Notes: a model not told the origin generated them from the sequence alone. A DNA stretch of 64,000 nucleotides from a bacterium (GCA_905221125.1 CAJNBY010000012.1:1-64000), one strand, 5' to 3'. Positions 10,184 to 19,800 are shown, counted from the stretch's first letter. A program made the numbers and translations.

Positions 10184-11299
10184 TTAGACATTAAAGCGGA
10201 ATTCCATGATATCGCCGTCTTGAACGATATATTCTTTTCCTTCTTCACGCAAGCGTCCAGCTTCTTTTACGGCCTTTTCAGATCCATATTTCACCAAATC
10301 ATCATATGACATGGTAACTGCACGAATAAAGCCTTTTTCAAAGTCTGAATGGATAATACCAGCTGCTTGAGGAGCCTTCATACCACGTTTGAAGGTCCAA
10401 GCGCGAACTTCTTTTTCACCAGCTGTGAAGTAAGTTCCAAGTCCAAGTAAGTGGTAAGCTGCACGAGTCAACTTGTCAACGCCTGATTCTGTCAAACCAA
10501 GAGCTTCAAGAAACTCTTGCTTGTCTTCTTCGTCTAACTCAGAAATTTCTTCCTCAGCACGCGCAGAAATAACGACTACTTCAGCATTTTCTGTCGCTGC
10601 AAATTCGCGAATTTGTTTGACATAGTCGATAGAATCTGGATCTGAAACTACATCCTCATCTACATTGGCAACATAAAGAACTGGTTTAGTTGTCAAAAGG
10701 AAAAGACCTTTGACAACTTTTTGTTCTTCATCTGTAAATTCGATGGTGCGAGCTGATTTTCCATCTTCAAGAACTGGTTTAATCTTTTGAAGAACATTGA
10801 ATTCTGCTACTGATTCTTTATCTTTTTGCGTACGTGCCATCTTTTCCACACGCACATAGCGCTTATTAACTGATTCTAAGTCAGCAAGAATCAACTCTAG
10901 GTTAATGGTATCAATATCTGCAAGTGGATCCACAAAGGCATCTTCACGTCCTTGCTCGCGCATCACATTTTCATCATCAAAAGCACGAACTACGTGAACA
11001 ATCGCATCTACTTCACGAATATTAGCCAAGAATTTATTCCCTAGCCCTTCTCCTTTTGAAGCTCCTTTTACAATCCCTGCAATATCTGTAAATTCAAATG
11101 TTGTTGGCACTGTCTTTTTAGGTGTAATCATTTCCGTTAGTTTTTGGAGGCGTTCATCTGGAACTTCTACCATTCCAACGTTTGGATCAATAGTCGCAAA
11201 TGGGTAGTTTGCTGCCTCTGCTCCTGCTTTTGTAATTGCATTAAATAGTGTTGATTTACCAACATTTGGCAAACCAACGATACCTGCTGTTAAAGCCAT
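10184..11299 (-). CDS. ychF: Redox-regulated ATPase YchF (OLA1 family)
   Basis: Obg-like P-loop protein that binds ATP rather than GTP and associates with ribosomes; it is linked to stress responses and translation. The 371-residue protein has G1 GLPNVGKST at the N-terminus, a DIAGIVKGASKGEGLGNKFL segment (G3), a helical middle region and a C-terminal TGS domain (TFKRGMKAPQAAGIIHSDFEKGFIRA). It follows the DUF951 gene. Confidence 0.95.
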   Translation of the reverse strand: MALTAGIVGLPNVGKSTLFNAITKAGAEAANYPFATIDPNVGMVEVPDERLQKLTEMITPKKTVPTTFEFTDIAGIVKGASKGEGLGNKFLANIREVDAIVHVVRAFDDENVMREQGREDAFVDPLADIDTINLELILADLESVNKRYVRVEKMARTQKDKESVAEFNVLQKIKPVLEDGKSARTIEFTDEEQKVVKGLFLLTTKPVLYVANVDEDVVSDPDSIDYVKQIREFAATENAEVVVISARAEEEISELDEEDKQEFLEALGLTESGVDKLTRAAYHLLGLGTYFTAGEKEVRAWTFKRGMKAPQAAGIIHSDFEKGFIRAVTMSYDDLVKYGSEKAVKEAGRLREEGKEYIVQDGDIMEFRFNV

Positions 11300-11383
11300 A
11301 TTTTTTCATTCTCCATTTTCATTTCAATCCCTAATATTATAACACAAAAAGGGAAAACTTGCTAACCCTCTAACTAAGGCTTC

Positions 11384-11578
11384 TTAGTCAATAATTTTAT
11401 TCATTTTTCGATCAAAATCATAGCGCCCCATCATGACAACATGGTCACAATTACTACATTTGATTTTGATATCTGCTCCTACACGCGTAATTTCCCAACG
11501 ATTTGCTTTTTTACCAGTCGACTTGATGGTACAAGCGTGTGGTTTTTTCATTTCAACAAAATTTCCAACTTGATACAT
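11384..11578 (-). CDS. DUF951 family small protein
   Basis: A 64-residue protein with a CSNC motif, a basic central segment and the sequence VVMMGRYDFDRKMNKI near the C-terminus, matching the DUF951 family conserved between dnaN and ychF in Firmicutes. It may bind nucleic acid, but its role is not established. The start at 11578 is preferred to a longer in-frame one because GGAGAG lies directly upstream, and the extension would run back through the -10 box (11601-11606). Confidence 0.85.
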   Translation of the reverse strand: MYQVGNFVEMKKPHACTIKSTGKKANRWEITRVGADIKIKCSNCDHVVMMGRYDFDRKMNKIID

Positions 11579-11600
11579 ACTACTCTCCTTTTCTTTTTCG

Positions 11601-11606
11601 ATTATA
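11601..11606 (-). promoter_or_regulatory. -10 box for the DUF951-ychF transcript
   Basis: The minus strand reads TGATATAATCG, an extended -10, between the dnaN terminator and the DUF951 ribosome-binding site. It indicates transcription separate from dnaA-dnaN. Confidence 0.55.
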
Positions 11607-11610
11607 TCAT

Positions 11611-11639
11611 AAAAGAGGCGAGCTAAGCTCAACCTCTTT
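11611..11639 (-). terminator. Terminator after dnaN
   Basis: The stem AAAGAGG-n-GAGCT / AGCTC-n-CCTCTTT is followed on the minus strand by TTTTAT, four bases beyond the dnaN stop. Confidence 0.75.
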
Positions 11640-11642
11640 CAC

Positions 11643-12779
11643 TTAATTTGTACGGACTGGTGTAATGAGCTGCATGAAGTCCTCTTCAGTATCTGCTGGC
11701 ACAAGAGTAAATGGACGAACAGCTGAGATAAAGCTAATAGTCACCTTTTCGCTATTTAACGCTTTAAGAGAATCAATCAAGTAAGTTGGGTTGAAACTAA
11801 TGGTCAAATCTTCACCAGTAACCTGATCAGTATCGATTTCTTCGTTTACTTTACCAACTTCTGGAGAGTGAACATGGGCGCTAACAACCCCACCTTTAAT
11901 TTCAAGCTTTACAGTACCATTTTGAGTCGCACTTGATAAAAGGCGAGCACGTTCCATTGACTGACGTAAGTTTACCACATCAAAAATAATTGTAGTGTTA
12001 AAGTCTGTTGGAATCAAACGATCTGTATCAGGATAGTTACCTTCTAACAGACGTGTGTAGAAGCTAATATTTTCGCTTCTAAAGAGGATTTGATTGTTAG
12101 CAAAGAAAATCTCTACAGTTTCAATATCATCTGTAAAAACCGCTGAAAATTCGCGTAAAGAACGGCTAGGAATTACAACATCAAAATCATCACTATTTTT
12201 CTCCAGTGTTAATTTTTTCTGGCTTAGACGATGAGAGTCTGTCGCAACTGTTTTTAGCTCCTTGTGTTGGCTCAATACGAAGTGGACACCTGTCAAAATT
12301 GGACGACTTTCTTGTGTACTTGCAGCAAAAGCTGTTTCATTGATAATTTTCTTGAGTAATTTTGTTTCAAGAACCAAAGGAGTGCTTGCTGAAATTTCTT
12401 GGATTCGTGGATATTGCTCGCTATCTTTTCCTTTTAGGGTAATTTCTGATTTGCCACTGGTTAAAACAATTTGATTTTGTTCAATTTCTTTAAAATCAAG
12501 AGTCACATCAGGTAGACTAGATACAACATTGATAAAGAAAGAAGCTTCAAGAAGGATCGAACCTAGAGAAGTAATTAACAAACCAGCATCTTCATTTTTT
12601 TGAGAAATAAAATTTTCAATTGAAATTTGACCATTTGAACCAATTAAAGTAACACCTTCATTGGTCACATCAATTTTGACAGTTGATAAAATAGGAATAG
12701 CATTTTTAGAACTAATAGCTCTTTTAGTAGTATTTAAGGCTTGTAGAAATAAATTTTTATTAATTGAAAAATGAATCAT
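11643..12779 (-). CDS. dnaN: DNA polymerase III beta subunit (sliding clamp)
   Basis: Ring-shaped homodimer that tethers DNA polymerase to the template and serves as a docking site for repair and replication factors. The 378-residue protein shows the three-domain beta-clamp pattern: an N-terminal domain with STVKIDVTNEGVTLIGSNGQISIE, a central domain with TDSHRL, and a C-terminal end LVPADTEEDFMQLITPVRTN. It lies downstream of dnaA across a 158-bp gap that holds DnaA boxes. Confidence 0.98.
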   Translation of the reverse strand: MIHFSINKNLFLQALNTTKRAISSKNAIPILSTVKIDVTNEGVTLIGSNGQISIENFISQKNEDAGLLITSLGSILLEASFFINVVSSLPDVTLDFKEIEQNQIVLTSGKSEITLKGKDSEQYPRIQEISASTPLVLETKLLKKIINETAFAASTQESRPILTGVHFVLSQHKELKTVATDSHRLSQKKLTLEKNSDDFDVVIPSRSLREFSAVFTDDIETVEIFFANNQILFRSENISFYTRLLEGNYPDTDRLIPTDFNTTIIFDVVNLRQSMERARLLSSATQNGTVKLEIKGGVVSAHVHSPEVGKVNEEIDTDQVTGEDLTISFNPTYLIDSLKALNSEKVTISFISAVRPFTLVPADTEEDFMQLITPVRTN

Positions 12780-12814
12780 GGATTCTCCTTTATTTATTTT
12801 TAGTATTAGAAGGA

Positions 12815-12829
12815 TAATAGTAATAATAG
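12815..12829 (+). other. DnaA-trio-like element (candidate origin unwinding site)
   Basis: Five consecutive trinucleotides TAA TAG TAA TAA TAG are followed by a 4-base spacer and two tandem 9-mers resembling DnaA boxes (12834-12842 and 12843-12851). In B. subtilis the basal unwinding system has trios next to a DnaA box in this orientation. Functional assignment is by analogy. Confidence 0.6.
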
Positions 12830-12833
12830 AGTC

Positions 12834-12935
12834 TGTGAAATCTGTGGAAAACAGACTTAAGGTAAGTCATATCAAGTTTTTTGGCTTGTTTAAAAAATGT
12901 GGATAAAAAAGATAAAAAAGCGAAAGTTATCCACA
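12834..12935. other. oriC DnaA-box cluster between dnaN and dnaA
   Basis: Visible boxes: TGTGAAATC (12834-12842, weak), TGTGGAAAA (12843-12851), TGTGGATAA (12898-12906, perfect, reverse orientation) and TTATCCACA (12927-12935, perfect). The gap is strongly A+T rich. With the cluster upstream of dnaA this is the bipartite origin typical of Firmicutes. Confidence 0.85.
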
Positions 12936-12937
12936 AG

Positions 12938-14299
12938 TTATTTTATTTTCTTTTTGATTGATTCAATTTCTAAACGTAAATTATCATCTTCATCAATCAA
13001 AGATTTAATTTTTGCATGGGCGTGAATGACTGTTGTATGATCTTTTCCTCCAAATTCCTTCCCAATTTTTGGAAGACTATTATCTGTCAGTTCTCTAGAT
13101 AAATACATGGCTACTTGACGGGCCAAAACAATATTTTGAAGGCGTCTGCTTCCCTTCATTTCTTTGACACTAACACCATAAAAGTTACCAACTTCATTTT
13201 GGATTTTGTCAATTGGGATGACGAGCATTTGGCTAACATCTTGTTTACGAGCTCTAATAGCTTCTGCAGCAATATCAATAGTGATATCCTTGATTTTTTT
13301 TACTCTGGCAATTAAAGTGATGTCGTTGATGGCTCCCTCAAGATCTCGAACATTTGAATCAAATTGCCCAGCTAGGTATTCTAGAGTATCACTTTGGAAA
13401 TTGTAGCCTAAATGTTCTGTTTTACTTTGTAAAATGGCAATACGTGTTTCAAAGTCAGGAGGTGTAATGGTTTGTGTTAAACCCCAACTAAAGCGCGTGA
13501 CAAGCCTCTCCTCGAGCCCTTCTAGATGTTTTGGACTTCGATCACTCGTTAGGACAATCTGTTTTTGCTTGTCATGAAGGGCATTAAAGGTATTGAAAAA
13601 TTCTTCCTGAGTTGCGACTTTTTTTCCGCTGAGTGACTGGATATCATCGATTAACAAAAGATCAAGACTGCGGTAGGTCTTTTTAAACTTTTCCATTTCC
13701 CCAAGCCTTAGGTGATCCAGAAAGTCATTAATAAAGCTTTCAGCAGGAATGTACTTAACACGCGCATCAGGAATATTTTTCAAAATCTCATTCCCAATCG
13801 CATTGAGCAAATGAGTCTTCCCAAGCCCAGGTCCCCCATAGATAAAAAGAGGATTATAGGTCAGAGCCAAATCTTCAGAAACAGCCAAGGCGGCTGATAC
13901 AGCCCAAACATTTCCATCCCCTTGGATAAAATTATCAAAGGTATACTTCTCTTTTAATCCAGTATCTGAATAAGGAATAGAAGCTAACTTTGGACTATAG
14001 TCATATAAAGTTGAATTTGTAGCTTCTTCAACTTGTGATATAGTCGTATCTTGAGGTTTTGTGAAAATATAGTGGGGAGTTATTTCAGCATCATAAATCT
14101 CAAAACCAGCTACTACAATGATATCTTTTAGTTGTTTTTCCCAGACCATTTCCATTTCAGATCGTGGTAAAAATATAGTAGCAACATTTTCTTCTACCTT
14201 GATGAGTTCAGCTTGAATAGCATAGAAATCATACATGGATCGAGTTAGTCTTTCTTGCGCAAATTCTAAGATACGATTCCAAAATTGTTTTTCTTTCAA
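12938..14299 (-). CDS. dnaA: Chromosomal replication initiator DnaA
   Basis: AAA+ protein that binds DnaA boxes in oriC, opens the duplex and loads the replicative helicase. The 453-residue protein has the N-terminal interaction domain, a short linker, the AAA core with Walker [12 protein letters not shown] and Walker B LLLIDDIQ, and a C-terminal helix-turn-helix with signature [15 protein letters not shown]. The start codon is TTG, chosen because AAAGGAGGAG precedes it and no ATG lies nearby. DnaA boxes cover the presumed promoter, consistent with autoregulation. Confidence 0.98.
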   Translation of the reverse strand: MKEKQFWNRILEFAQERLTRSMYDFYAIQAELIKVEENVATIFLPRSEMEMVWEKQLKDIIVVAGFEIYDAEITPHYIFTKPQDTTISQVEEATNSTLYDYSPKLASIPYSDTGLKEKYTFDNFIQGDGNVWAVSAALAVSEDLALTYNPLFIYGGPGLGKTHLLNAIGNEILKNIPDARVKYIPAESFINDFLDHLRLGEMEKFKKTYRSLDLLLIDDIQSLSGKKVATQEEFFNTFNALHDKQKQIVLTSDRSPKHLEGLEERLVTRFSWGLTQTITPPDFETRIAILQSKTEHLGYNFQSDTLEYLAGQFDSNVRDLEGAINDITLIARVKKIKDITIDIAAEAIRARKQDVSQMLVIPIDKIQNEVGNFYGVSVKEMKGSRRLQNIVLARQVAMYLSRELTDNSLPKIGKEFGGKDHTTVIHAHAKIKSLIDEDDNLRLEIESIKKKIK

Positions 14300-14346
14300 T
14301 CCGTTCTCCTCCTTTACTACTTGTTTAAAAGTTTAATGCTAGACTT

Positions 14347-14352
14347 ATTTTA
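14347..14352 (-). promoter_or_regulatory. Candidate dnaA promoter -10
   Basis: The minus strand reads TGGTAAAATAAG, an extended -10 about 50 bp upstream of the TTG start. A DnaA-box-like TTTTCCACA (14369-14377) falls where the -35 would be. Confidence 0.45.
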
Positions 14353-14368
14353 CCATAGATAGTAAGAA

Positions 14369-14484
14369 TTTTCCACAAGCTGTGAAAAATAATCCACAAT
14401 GTTATCAAGTTTTATCCACAGGTTGGGGATAAAATTAAAAACTATTGATTTATTAAGCTTTTTATCGAAAAAAATAGTGGATAA
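14369..14484. other. oriC DnaA-box cluster upstream of dnaA
   Basis: Boxes read on the plus strand: TTTTCCACA (14369-14377), TAATCCACA (14390-14398), TTATCCACA (14412-14420, perfect) and, reversed, AGTGGATAA (14476-14484). The 216-bp gap between dnaA and parB is A+T rich. Confidence 0.85.
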
Positions 14485-14515
14485 CCTTGTGAGATAAAAA
14501 AATAAAAGAACAGCC

Positions 14516-15274
14516 TTATTTCAGGCTGTTGATAATTCTACTGTATTCTTCTTGATTTGAAAAAGAAATAATGATTTTTCCACTGTCTTTTTTAGATAGT
14601 TTGATTTTTACATCTAATCCGAGTAGTTTTTTTAACTGTTCTTCTTCATTTTGTATGAAATGATCATTTTTTTGCTGTTTCTTTTGTTTTTTCTCTGTCA
14701 GAAGAGCTTCTAACTTCCTTACAGAAATGTCTTCCTCTATAATTCGTTGAAAGAAATAGTCTTGTTGTTCCTTATTCAACCCGACTAGAGAACGCGCATG
14801 GGCTTGTGATAGTTTGCCATTTTCTACTTCTGAGAGGATCGGTTCTGGCAAGGAAAGCAAACGAATGGAGTTGCTGATGTAAGGACGAGACTTGCCCATT
14901 TTATCTGCAATTTCAGCATGGGTAAATCCTTTCTCTACGAGAGATTCATAGGCGCGTGCTTCTTCTATTGGATTTAAATTTTCTCTCTGTAAATTTTCAA
15001 TGATAGACTGGACCATCATCTCTTGATCTGAAAGTTGTTTAACAACAGCTGGGATAGACCTTAGACCAGCTAAAAGTGAAGCACGATATCGTCTCTCTCC
15101 TGCAAGGATTTCATAACCAATCACAGGAGATTGACGAACAATAATCGGTTGAATGACCCCATTTTCTTTGATAGACTGTGCTAGTTCATGTAGTTTTTCT
15201 CTATCAAATTCTTTTCGAGGTTGATAGGGATTTTTTTGTATATCCGTGATAGAAATTATTTCAAATTTTTCCAT
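14516..15274 (-). CDS. parB: Chromosome partitioning protein ParB (Spo0J)
   Basis: CTP-dependent DNA clamp that loads at parS and recruits SMC to organise the origin region. The 252-residue protein has the N-terminal motifs NPYQPRKEF and LAGERRYRAS (the conserved GERRxRA box), a helix-turn-helix (FTHAEIADKMGKSRPYISNSIRLL) and a C-terminal dimerisation region. No parA accompanies it, as is usual in streptococci. It lies 57 bp downstream of htrA and is probably read from the CiaR-controlled htrA promoter. Three parS-like sites occur in this window. Confidence 0.96.
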   Translation of the reverse strand: MEKFEIISITDIQKNPYQPRKEFDREKLHELAQSIKENGVIQPIIVRQSPVIGYEILAGERRYRASLLAGLRSIPAVVKQLSDQEMMVQSIIENLQRENLNPIEEARAYESLVEKGFTHAEIADKMGKSRPYISNSIRLLSLPEPILSEVENGKLSQAHARSLVGLNKEQQDYFFQRIIEEDISVRKLEALLTEKKQKKQQKNDHFIQNEEEQLKKLLGLDVKIKLSKKDSGKIIISFSNQEEYSRIINSLK

Positions 15275-15331
15275 GATTCTACACTAACACATCTTTTCTT
15301 TTATGTAAAGCTTTCTTTACATAGATGTCAA

Positions 15332-16534
<1,203 letters not shown>

Positions 16535-16542
16535 TTACTGAA

Positions 16543-16575
16543 AGTATAAACTGACTAGCTTAATTATAACTTAAA
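16543..16575 (-). promoter_or_regulatory. CiaR-controlled htrA-parB promoter
   Basis: The minus strand carries TTTAAG-N5-ATTAAG (16559-16575), a near-perfect CiaR direct repeat (consensus TTTAAG-N5-TTTAAG). A -10 TATACT (16543-16548) follows 10 bp later. The arrangement agrees with the known CiaRH activation of htrA. Confidence 0.85.
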
Positions 16576-16585
16576 CATAAAAGTT

Positions 16586-16659
16586 TTTCACAGACTGTGG
16601 ATAACTTCCAAAAATCTGTGGTTTTCTCGGTTAAAATTAACCTTTTATTTTGTGAATAA
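16586..16659. other. Additional DnaA-box-like cluster between htrA and rlmH
   Basis: TGTGGATAA (16596-16604) is a perfect reverse-orientation box. TGTGAATAA (16651-16659) is a one-mismatch box, and weaker TTTTTCACA and TGTGGTTTT lie nearby. It is about 2.2 kb from the dnaA-upstream cluster. Confidence 0.6.
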
Positions 16660-16695
16660 GATGTGAAAAAATAGAGAATATGTTAGAATAGAGTC

Positions 16696-17175
16696 ATGAA
16701 AATTAAAGTTGTAACAGTTGGGAAACTGAAAGAAAAGTATTTAAAAGATGGTATCGCGGAATATTCAAAACGAATTTCTCGATTTGCTAAGCTTGAAATG
16801 ATTGAGCTAGCAGATGAAAAAACACCAGATAAGGCCAGTGAGTCAGAAAATCAAAAGATTTTAGAAATAGAAGGTCAGAGAATTTTATCAAAAGTTGGTG
16901 ACCGTGATTTCGTTATTGTGTTGGCTATCGAAGGGAGAACTTTCTCCTCAGAAGAATTTAGTAAGCAGTTAGAAGAAGCTCCTATAAAAGGATTTTCTAC
17001 TCTTACCTTTATTATTGGAGGGAGTTTAGGATTATCATCAGCTGTAAAAAAGAGAGCTAATCTTTCTGTCAGTTTTGGTCGCTTAACCTTTCCCCATCAG
17101 TTAATGAGACTAGTTCTTGCTGAACAAATTTATCGCGCTTTTACGATTCAGCAAGGCTCCCCCTATCATAAATAG
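16696..17175 (+). CDS. rlmH: 23S rRNA pseudouridine-1915 N3-methyltransferase RlmH
   Basis: SPOUT-fold enzyme that methylates m3-pseudouridine 1915 in helix 69 of 23S rRNA using S-adenosylmethionine. The 159-residue protein starts [20 protein letters not shown] and has the cofactor-binding segment [10 protein letters not shown] and the C-terminal [18 protein letters not shown]...PYHK typical of the family. It is the first rightward gene on this side of the origin and is followed by tRNA-Arg. Confidence 0.97.
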   Translation: MKIKVVTVGKLKEKYLKDGIAEYSKRISRFAKLEMIELADEKTPDKASESENQKILEIEGQRILSKVGDRDFVIVLAIEGRTFSSEEFSKQLEEAPIKGFSTLTFIIGGSLGLSSAVKKRANLSVSFGRLTFPHQLMRLVLAEQIYRAFTIQQGSPYHK

Positions 17176-17179
17176 AAAA

Positions 17180-17208
17180 TTGACTTTTAATTGAATTTTT
17201 GGTAGAAT
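17180..17208 (+). promoter_or_regulatory. Promoter of tRNA-Arg
   Basis: TTGACT (17180-17185), a 17-bp spacer and TAGAAT (17203-17208), ending 10 bp before the mature tRNA 5' end. Confidence 0.7.
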
Positions 17209-17218
17209 AATTGTGTTA

Positions 17219-17292
17219 GGTCTCATAGCTCAGCTGGATAGAGCATTCGCCTTCTAAGCGAACGGTCGCAGGTTCGAATCCTGCTGGGATCA
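17219..17292 (+). tRNA. tRNA-Arg (anticodon TCT)
   Basis: The 74-base cloverleaf has a 7-bp acceptor (GGTCTCA with TGGGATC), a D-loop AGCTCAGCTGGATAGAGC, the anticodon loop CTTCTAA carrying TCT, and the T-arm GGTTCGAATCC. CCA is not encoded. A terminator follows. Confidence 0.95.
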
Positions 17293-17302
17293 ATATAGTA
17301 GT

Positions 17303-17329
17303 AAAGCTGGGAATTTTCCCGGCTTTTTT
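17303..17329 (+). terminator. Terminator after tRNA-Arg
   Basis: AAAGCTGGGAA / TTCCCGGCTTTTTT hairpin with T-run; it insulates comCDE from the tRNA promoter. Confidence 0.8.
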
Positions 17330-17340
17330 CTTAAAAAAGT

Positions 17341-17370
17341 ACACTTGAGGAGAAAAAAATGACAGTTGAG
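17341..17370 (+). promoter_or_regulatory. ComE-binding direct repeat of comCDE
   Basis: ACACTTGAG (17341-17349) and ACAGTTGAG (17362-17370) are separated by exactly 12 bp, the spacing of pneumococcal ComE boxes. The -10 TATAAT lies downstream at 17402-17407. Confidence 0.9.
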
Positions 17371-17401
17371 AGAATTTTATCTAAAACGAAATTCCATTTT
17401 G

Positions 17402-17407
17402 TATAAT
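17402..17407 (+). promoter_or_regulatory. comCDE promoter -10
   Basis: TATAAT stands 31 bp after the ComE repeat and 49 bp before the comC start, with no good -35. This fits an activator-dependent promoter. Confidence 0.75.
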
Positions 17408-17456
17408 GGTTTTTGTAAGTTAGCTTACAAGAAAAAACATTTTAGGAGATTTTATT

Positions 17457-17582
17457 ATGAAAAACACAGTTAAATTGGAACAGTTTGTAGCCTTGAAGGA
17501 AAAAGACTTGCAGGAGATTAAAGGTGGGGAGATGAGACTGCCAAAAATCCTCCGTGATTTTATTTTCCCAAGAAAAAAGTAA
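17457..17582 (+). CDS. comC: Competence-stimulating peptide precursor ComC
   Basis: A 41-residue precursor. The leader ends LQEIKGG, a double-glycine signal cut by the ComAB exporter. It leaves the mature peptide [17 protein letters not shown], which activates ComD. The sequence has the usual Glu-Met-Arg start and basic RKK end but differs from the main pneumococcal types CSP-1 and CSP-2 as remembered. A GGAG ribosome-binding site precedes the start, and comD begins 20 bp downstream. Confidence 0.97.
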   Translation: MKNTVKLEQFVALKEKDLQEIKGGEMRLPKILRDFIFPRKK

Positions 17583-17602
17583 TAAAATAAGGGGAAAGAG
17601 TA

Positions 17603-18928
17603 ATGAATTTATTTGGATTTGGGACAGTTATTGGTCATTTTTTAATTATTAGTCACAGTTACCGTTTAATTTGTAAAGATCAAATAAAATCAAAGGAACT
17701 ATATTTTTTTGGTATCTATACATTACTAGTAGAAGCAGTACTTGAACTTTCCTTTTATCTTCTATATTTAGATGAAATAGTGATTGAAAGATTTTTATTT
17801 CCTTTGGGCTTATATTCCTATTTTCGATGGATTAAACAGTATGAGAGGGATAGAGGACTATTCCTAAGTTTACTACTATCTCTTTTATATGAGAGCACTC
17901 ATAACTTTCTGTCCGTAACTTTCTCCTCTATAACAGGAGATAACTTTGTTTCACAATATCATGACCCATTCTTTTTCGTTGTAACGGTGTTGACCTATTT
18001 TGTTGTCTTAAAAATCATTCATTATTTCCATTTGGAACTATCCTATTTTGACAAAGACTACCTCTATCCTTTCTTGAAAAAAGTATTTTTTGCTTTACTA
18101 CTGCTCCATACTGCATCTTTCGTTTCAGATATGGTAAGTACGGTTAAACATTTGAATAGTTTTGGAAGTATTTTGTCATCTATAGTCTTTATTTCTCTCC
18201 TTTTGACCTTCTTTGCAATGAATTCTCATAAAGTTCAAATGGAGAAAGAGATTGCTTTGAAGCAGAAAAAATTTGAACAGAAACATTTACAGAATTACAC
18301 AGATGAAATTGTCGGTCTGTATAATGAAATCCGTGGTTTTCGACATGATTATGCTGGGATGCTTGTCAGCATGCAGATGGCAATTGACAGTGGTGATTTA
18401 CAGGAAATTGACAGAGTTTACAATGAAGTTTTGGTTAAAGCCAATCATAAATTGCGTTCAGATAAGTACACTTACTTTGATTTGAACAACATAGAAGATT
18501 CAGCTTTACGAAGTTTGGTTGCTCAGTCCATTGTCTATGCAAGAAATAATGGTGTAGAGTTTACACTGGAAGTAAAAGATACGATTACCAGGCTCCCAAT
18601 TGAACTATTGGATTTGGTTCGTATCATGAGCGTTTTATTGAACAATGCTGTCGAAGGATCGGCTGATAGCTATAAAAAGCAGATGGAAGTAGCAGTTATT
18701 AAGATGGAAACTGAAACAGTTATTGTAATTCAGAATTCATGTAAAATGACGATGACTCCTTCAGGAGATCTATTTGCCTTAGGATTCTCCACTAAGGGAA
18801 GAAATCGAGGAGTCGGATTAAATAATGTGAAAGAACTACTAGATAAGTACAACAATATTATTTTAGAAACAGAGATGGAAGGCAGTACATTTAGACAAAT
18901 TATTAGATTTAAGAGGGAATTTGAATGA
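17603..18928 (+). CDS. comD: Competence histidine kinase ComD
   Basis: Membrane receptor for competence-stimulating peptide; it autophosphorylates and passes phosphate to ComE. The 441-residue protein has six or more N-terminal membrane segments (about residues 1-215), a coiled region, and an HPK10-type kinase domain with phospho-acceptor H248 in FRHDYAG, an N-box LLNNAVEGS and a glycine-rich STKGRNRGVGLNNVKELL. It overlaps comE by 4 bp. The N-terminal half is expected to match this strain's peptide type. Confidence 0.97.
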   Translation: MNLFGFGTVIGHFLIISHSYRLICKDQIKSKELYFFGIYTLLVEAVLELSFYLLYLDEIVIERFLFPLGLYSYFRWIKQYERDRGLFLSLLLSLLYESTHNFLSVTFSSITGDNFVSQYHDPFFFVVTVLTYFVVLKIIHYFHLELSYFDKDYLYPFLKKVFFALLLLHTASFVSDMVSTVKHLNSFGSILSSIVFISLLLTFFAMNSHKVQMEKEIALKQKKFEQKHLQNYTDEIVGLYNEIRGFRHDYAGMLVSMQMAIDSGDLQEIDRVYNEVLVKANHKLRSDKYTYFDLNNIEDSALRSLVAQSIVYARNNGVEFTLEVKDTITRLPIELLDLVRIMSVLLNNAVEGSADSYKKQMEVAVIKMETETVIVIQNSCKMTMTPSGDLFALGFSTKGRNRGVGLNNVKELLDKYNNIILETEMEGSTFRQIIRFKREFE

Positions 18929-19677
18929 AAGTTTTAATTTTAGAAGATGTTATTGAACATCAAGTGAGACTAGAGAGAATATTGGATGAAATTTCGAAAG
19001 AATCGAATATTCCAATATCATACAAGACAACAGGAAAAGTCCGTGAATTTGAAGAATACATTGAAAACGATGAAGTAAATCAGCTTTATTTCCTAGATAT
19101 CGATATTCATGGAATTGAGAAAAAGGGATTTGAAGTGGCTCAGCTCATTCGTCATTACAATCCTTACGCTATTATCGTCTTTATCACCAGTCGGTCAGAG
19201 TTTGCGACTTTGACCTATAAATACCAGGTATCAGCCCTAGATTTTGTTGATAAGGATATCAATGATGAGATGTTTAAGAAGAGAATTGAGCAAAATATCT
19301 TCTACACGAAGAGTATGTTACTTGAAAATGAAGATGTGGTAGATTATTTTGATTACAATTACAAGGGAAATGATTTAAAAATTCCTTACCATGATATTTT
19401 GTATATTGAAACGACAGGAGTCTCTCATAAATTGCGCATTATTGGTAAGAATTTTGCCAAAGAGTTTTACGGTACCATGACAGATATTCAGGAAAAGGAC
19501 AAACATACCCAGCGATTTTATTCTCCTCATAAGTCATTTTTGGTAAATATAGGAAACATCAGAGAAATTGATCGAAAGAATCTAGAAGTTGTTTTCTATG
19601 AAGACCATCGCTGTCCTATTTCAAGGTTAAAAATTAGAAAGTTAAAAGATATTTTAGAGAAAAAATCTCAAAAGTGA
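18925..19677 (+). CDS. comE: Competence response regulator ComE
   Basis: Phosphorylated by ComD; it binds the 9-bp direct repeats before comCDE, comAB and comX to start competence. The 250-residue protein has an N-terminal receiver domain with the acceptor Asp58 in LYFLDID and a LytTR DNA-binding domain (about 140-245, with FYSPHKSFLVNIGNI). The last codons overlap the region supplying the -35 for the downstream tRNA pair. Confidence 0.97.
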   Translation: MKVLILEDVIEHQVRLERILDEISKESNIPISYKTTGKVREFEEYIENDEVNQLYFLDIDIHGIEKKGFEVAQLIRHYNPYAIIVFITSRSEFATLTYKYQVSALDFVDKDINDEMFKKRIEQNIFYTKSMLLENEDVVDYFDYNYKGNDLKIPYHDILYIETTGVSHKLRIIGKNFAKEFYGTMTDIQEKDKHTQRFYSPHKSFLVNIGNIREIDRKNLEVVFYEDHRCPISRLKIRKLKDILEKKSQK

Positions 19678-19705
19678 TTGACAATTAGTAAGAAATTGAT
19701 ATAAT
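19678..19705 (+). promoter_or_regulatory. Promoter of the tRNA-Glu/tRNA-Asn pair
   Basis: TTGACA (19678-19683), a 16-bp spacer and TATAAT (19700-19705). It begins at the base after the comE stop codon. Confidence 0.75.
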
Positions 19706-19728
19706 GGTTATATCTGCTACAGATAGAA

Positions 19729-19800
19729 GGTCCGTTGGTCAAGGGGTTAAGACACCGCCTTTTCACGGCGGTAACACGGGTTCGAATCCCGTACGGACTA
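19729..19800 (+). tRNA. tRNA-Glu (anticodon TTC)
   Basis: The 72-base cloverleaf has acceptor GGTCCGT with ACGGACT, the anticodon stem CCGCC/GGCGG around loop TTTTCAC, and T-arm GGGTTCGAATCCC. CCA is not encoded. Confidence 0.95.
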
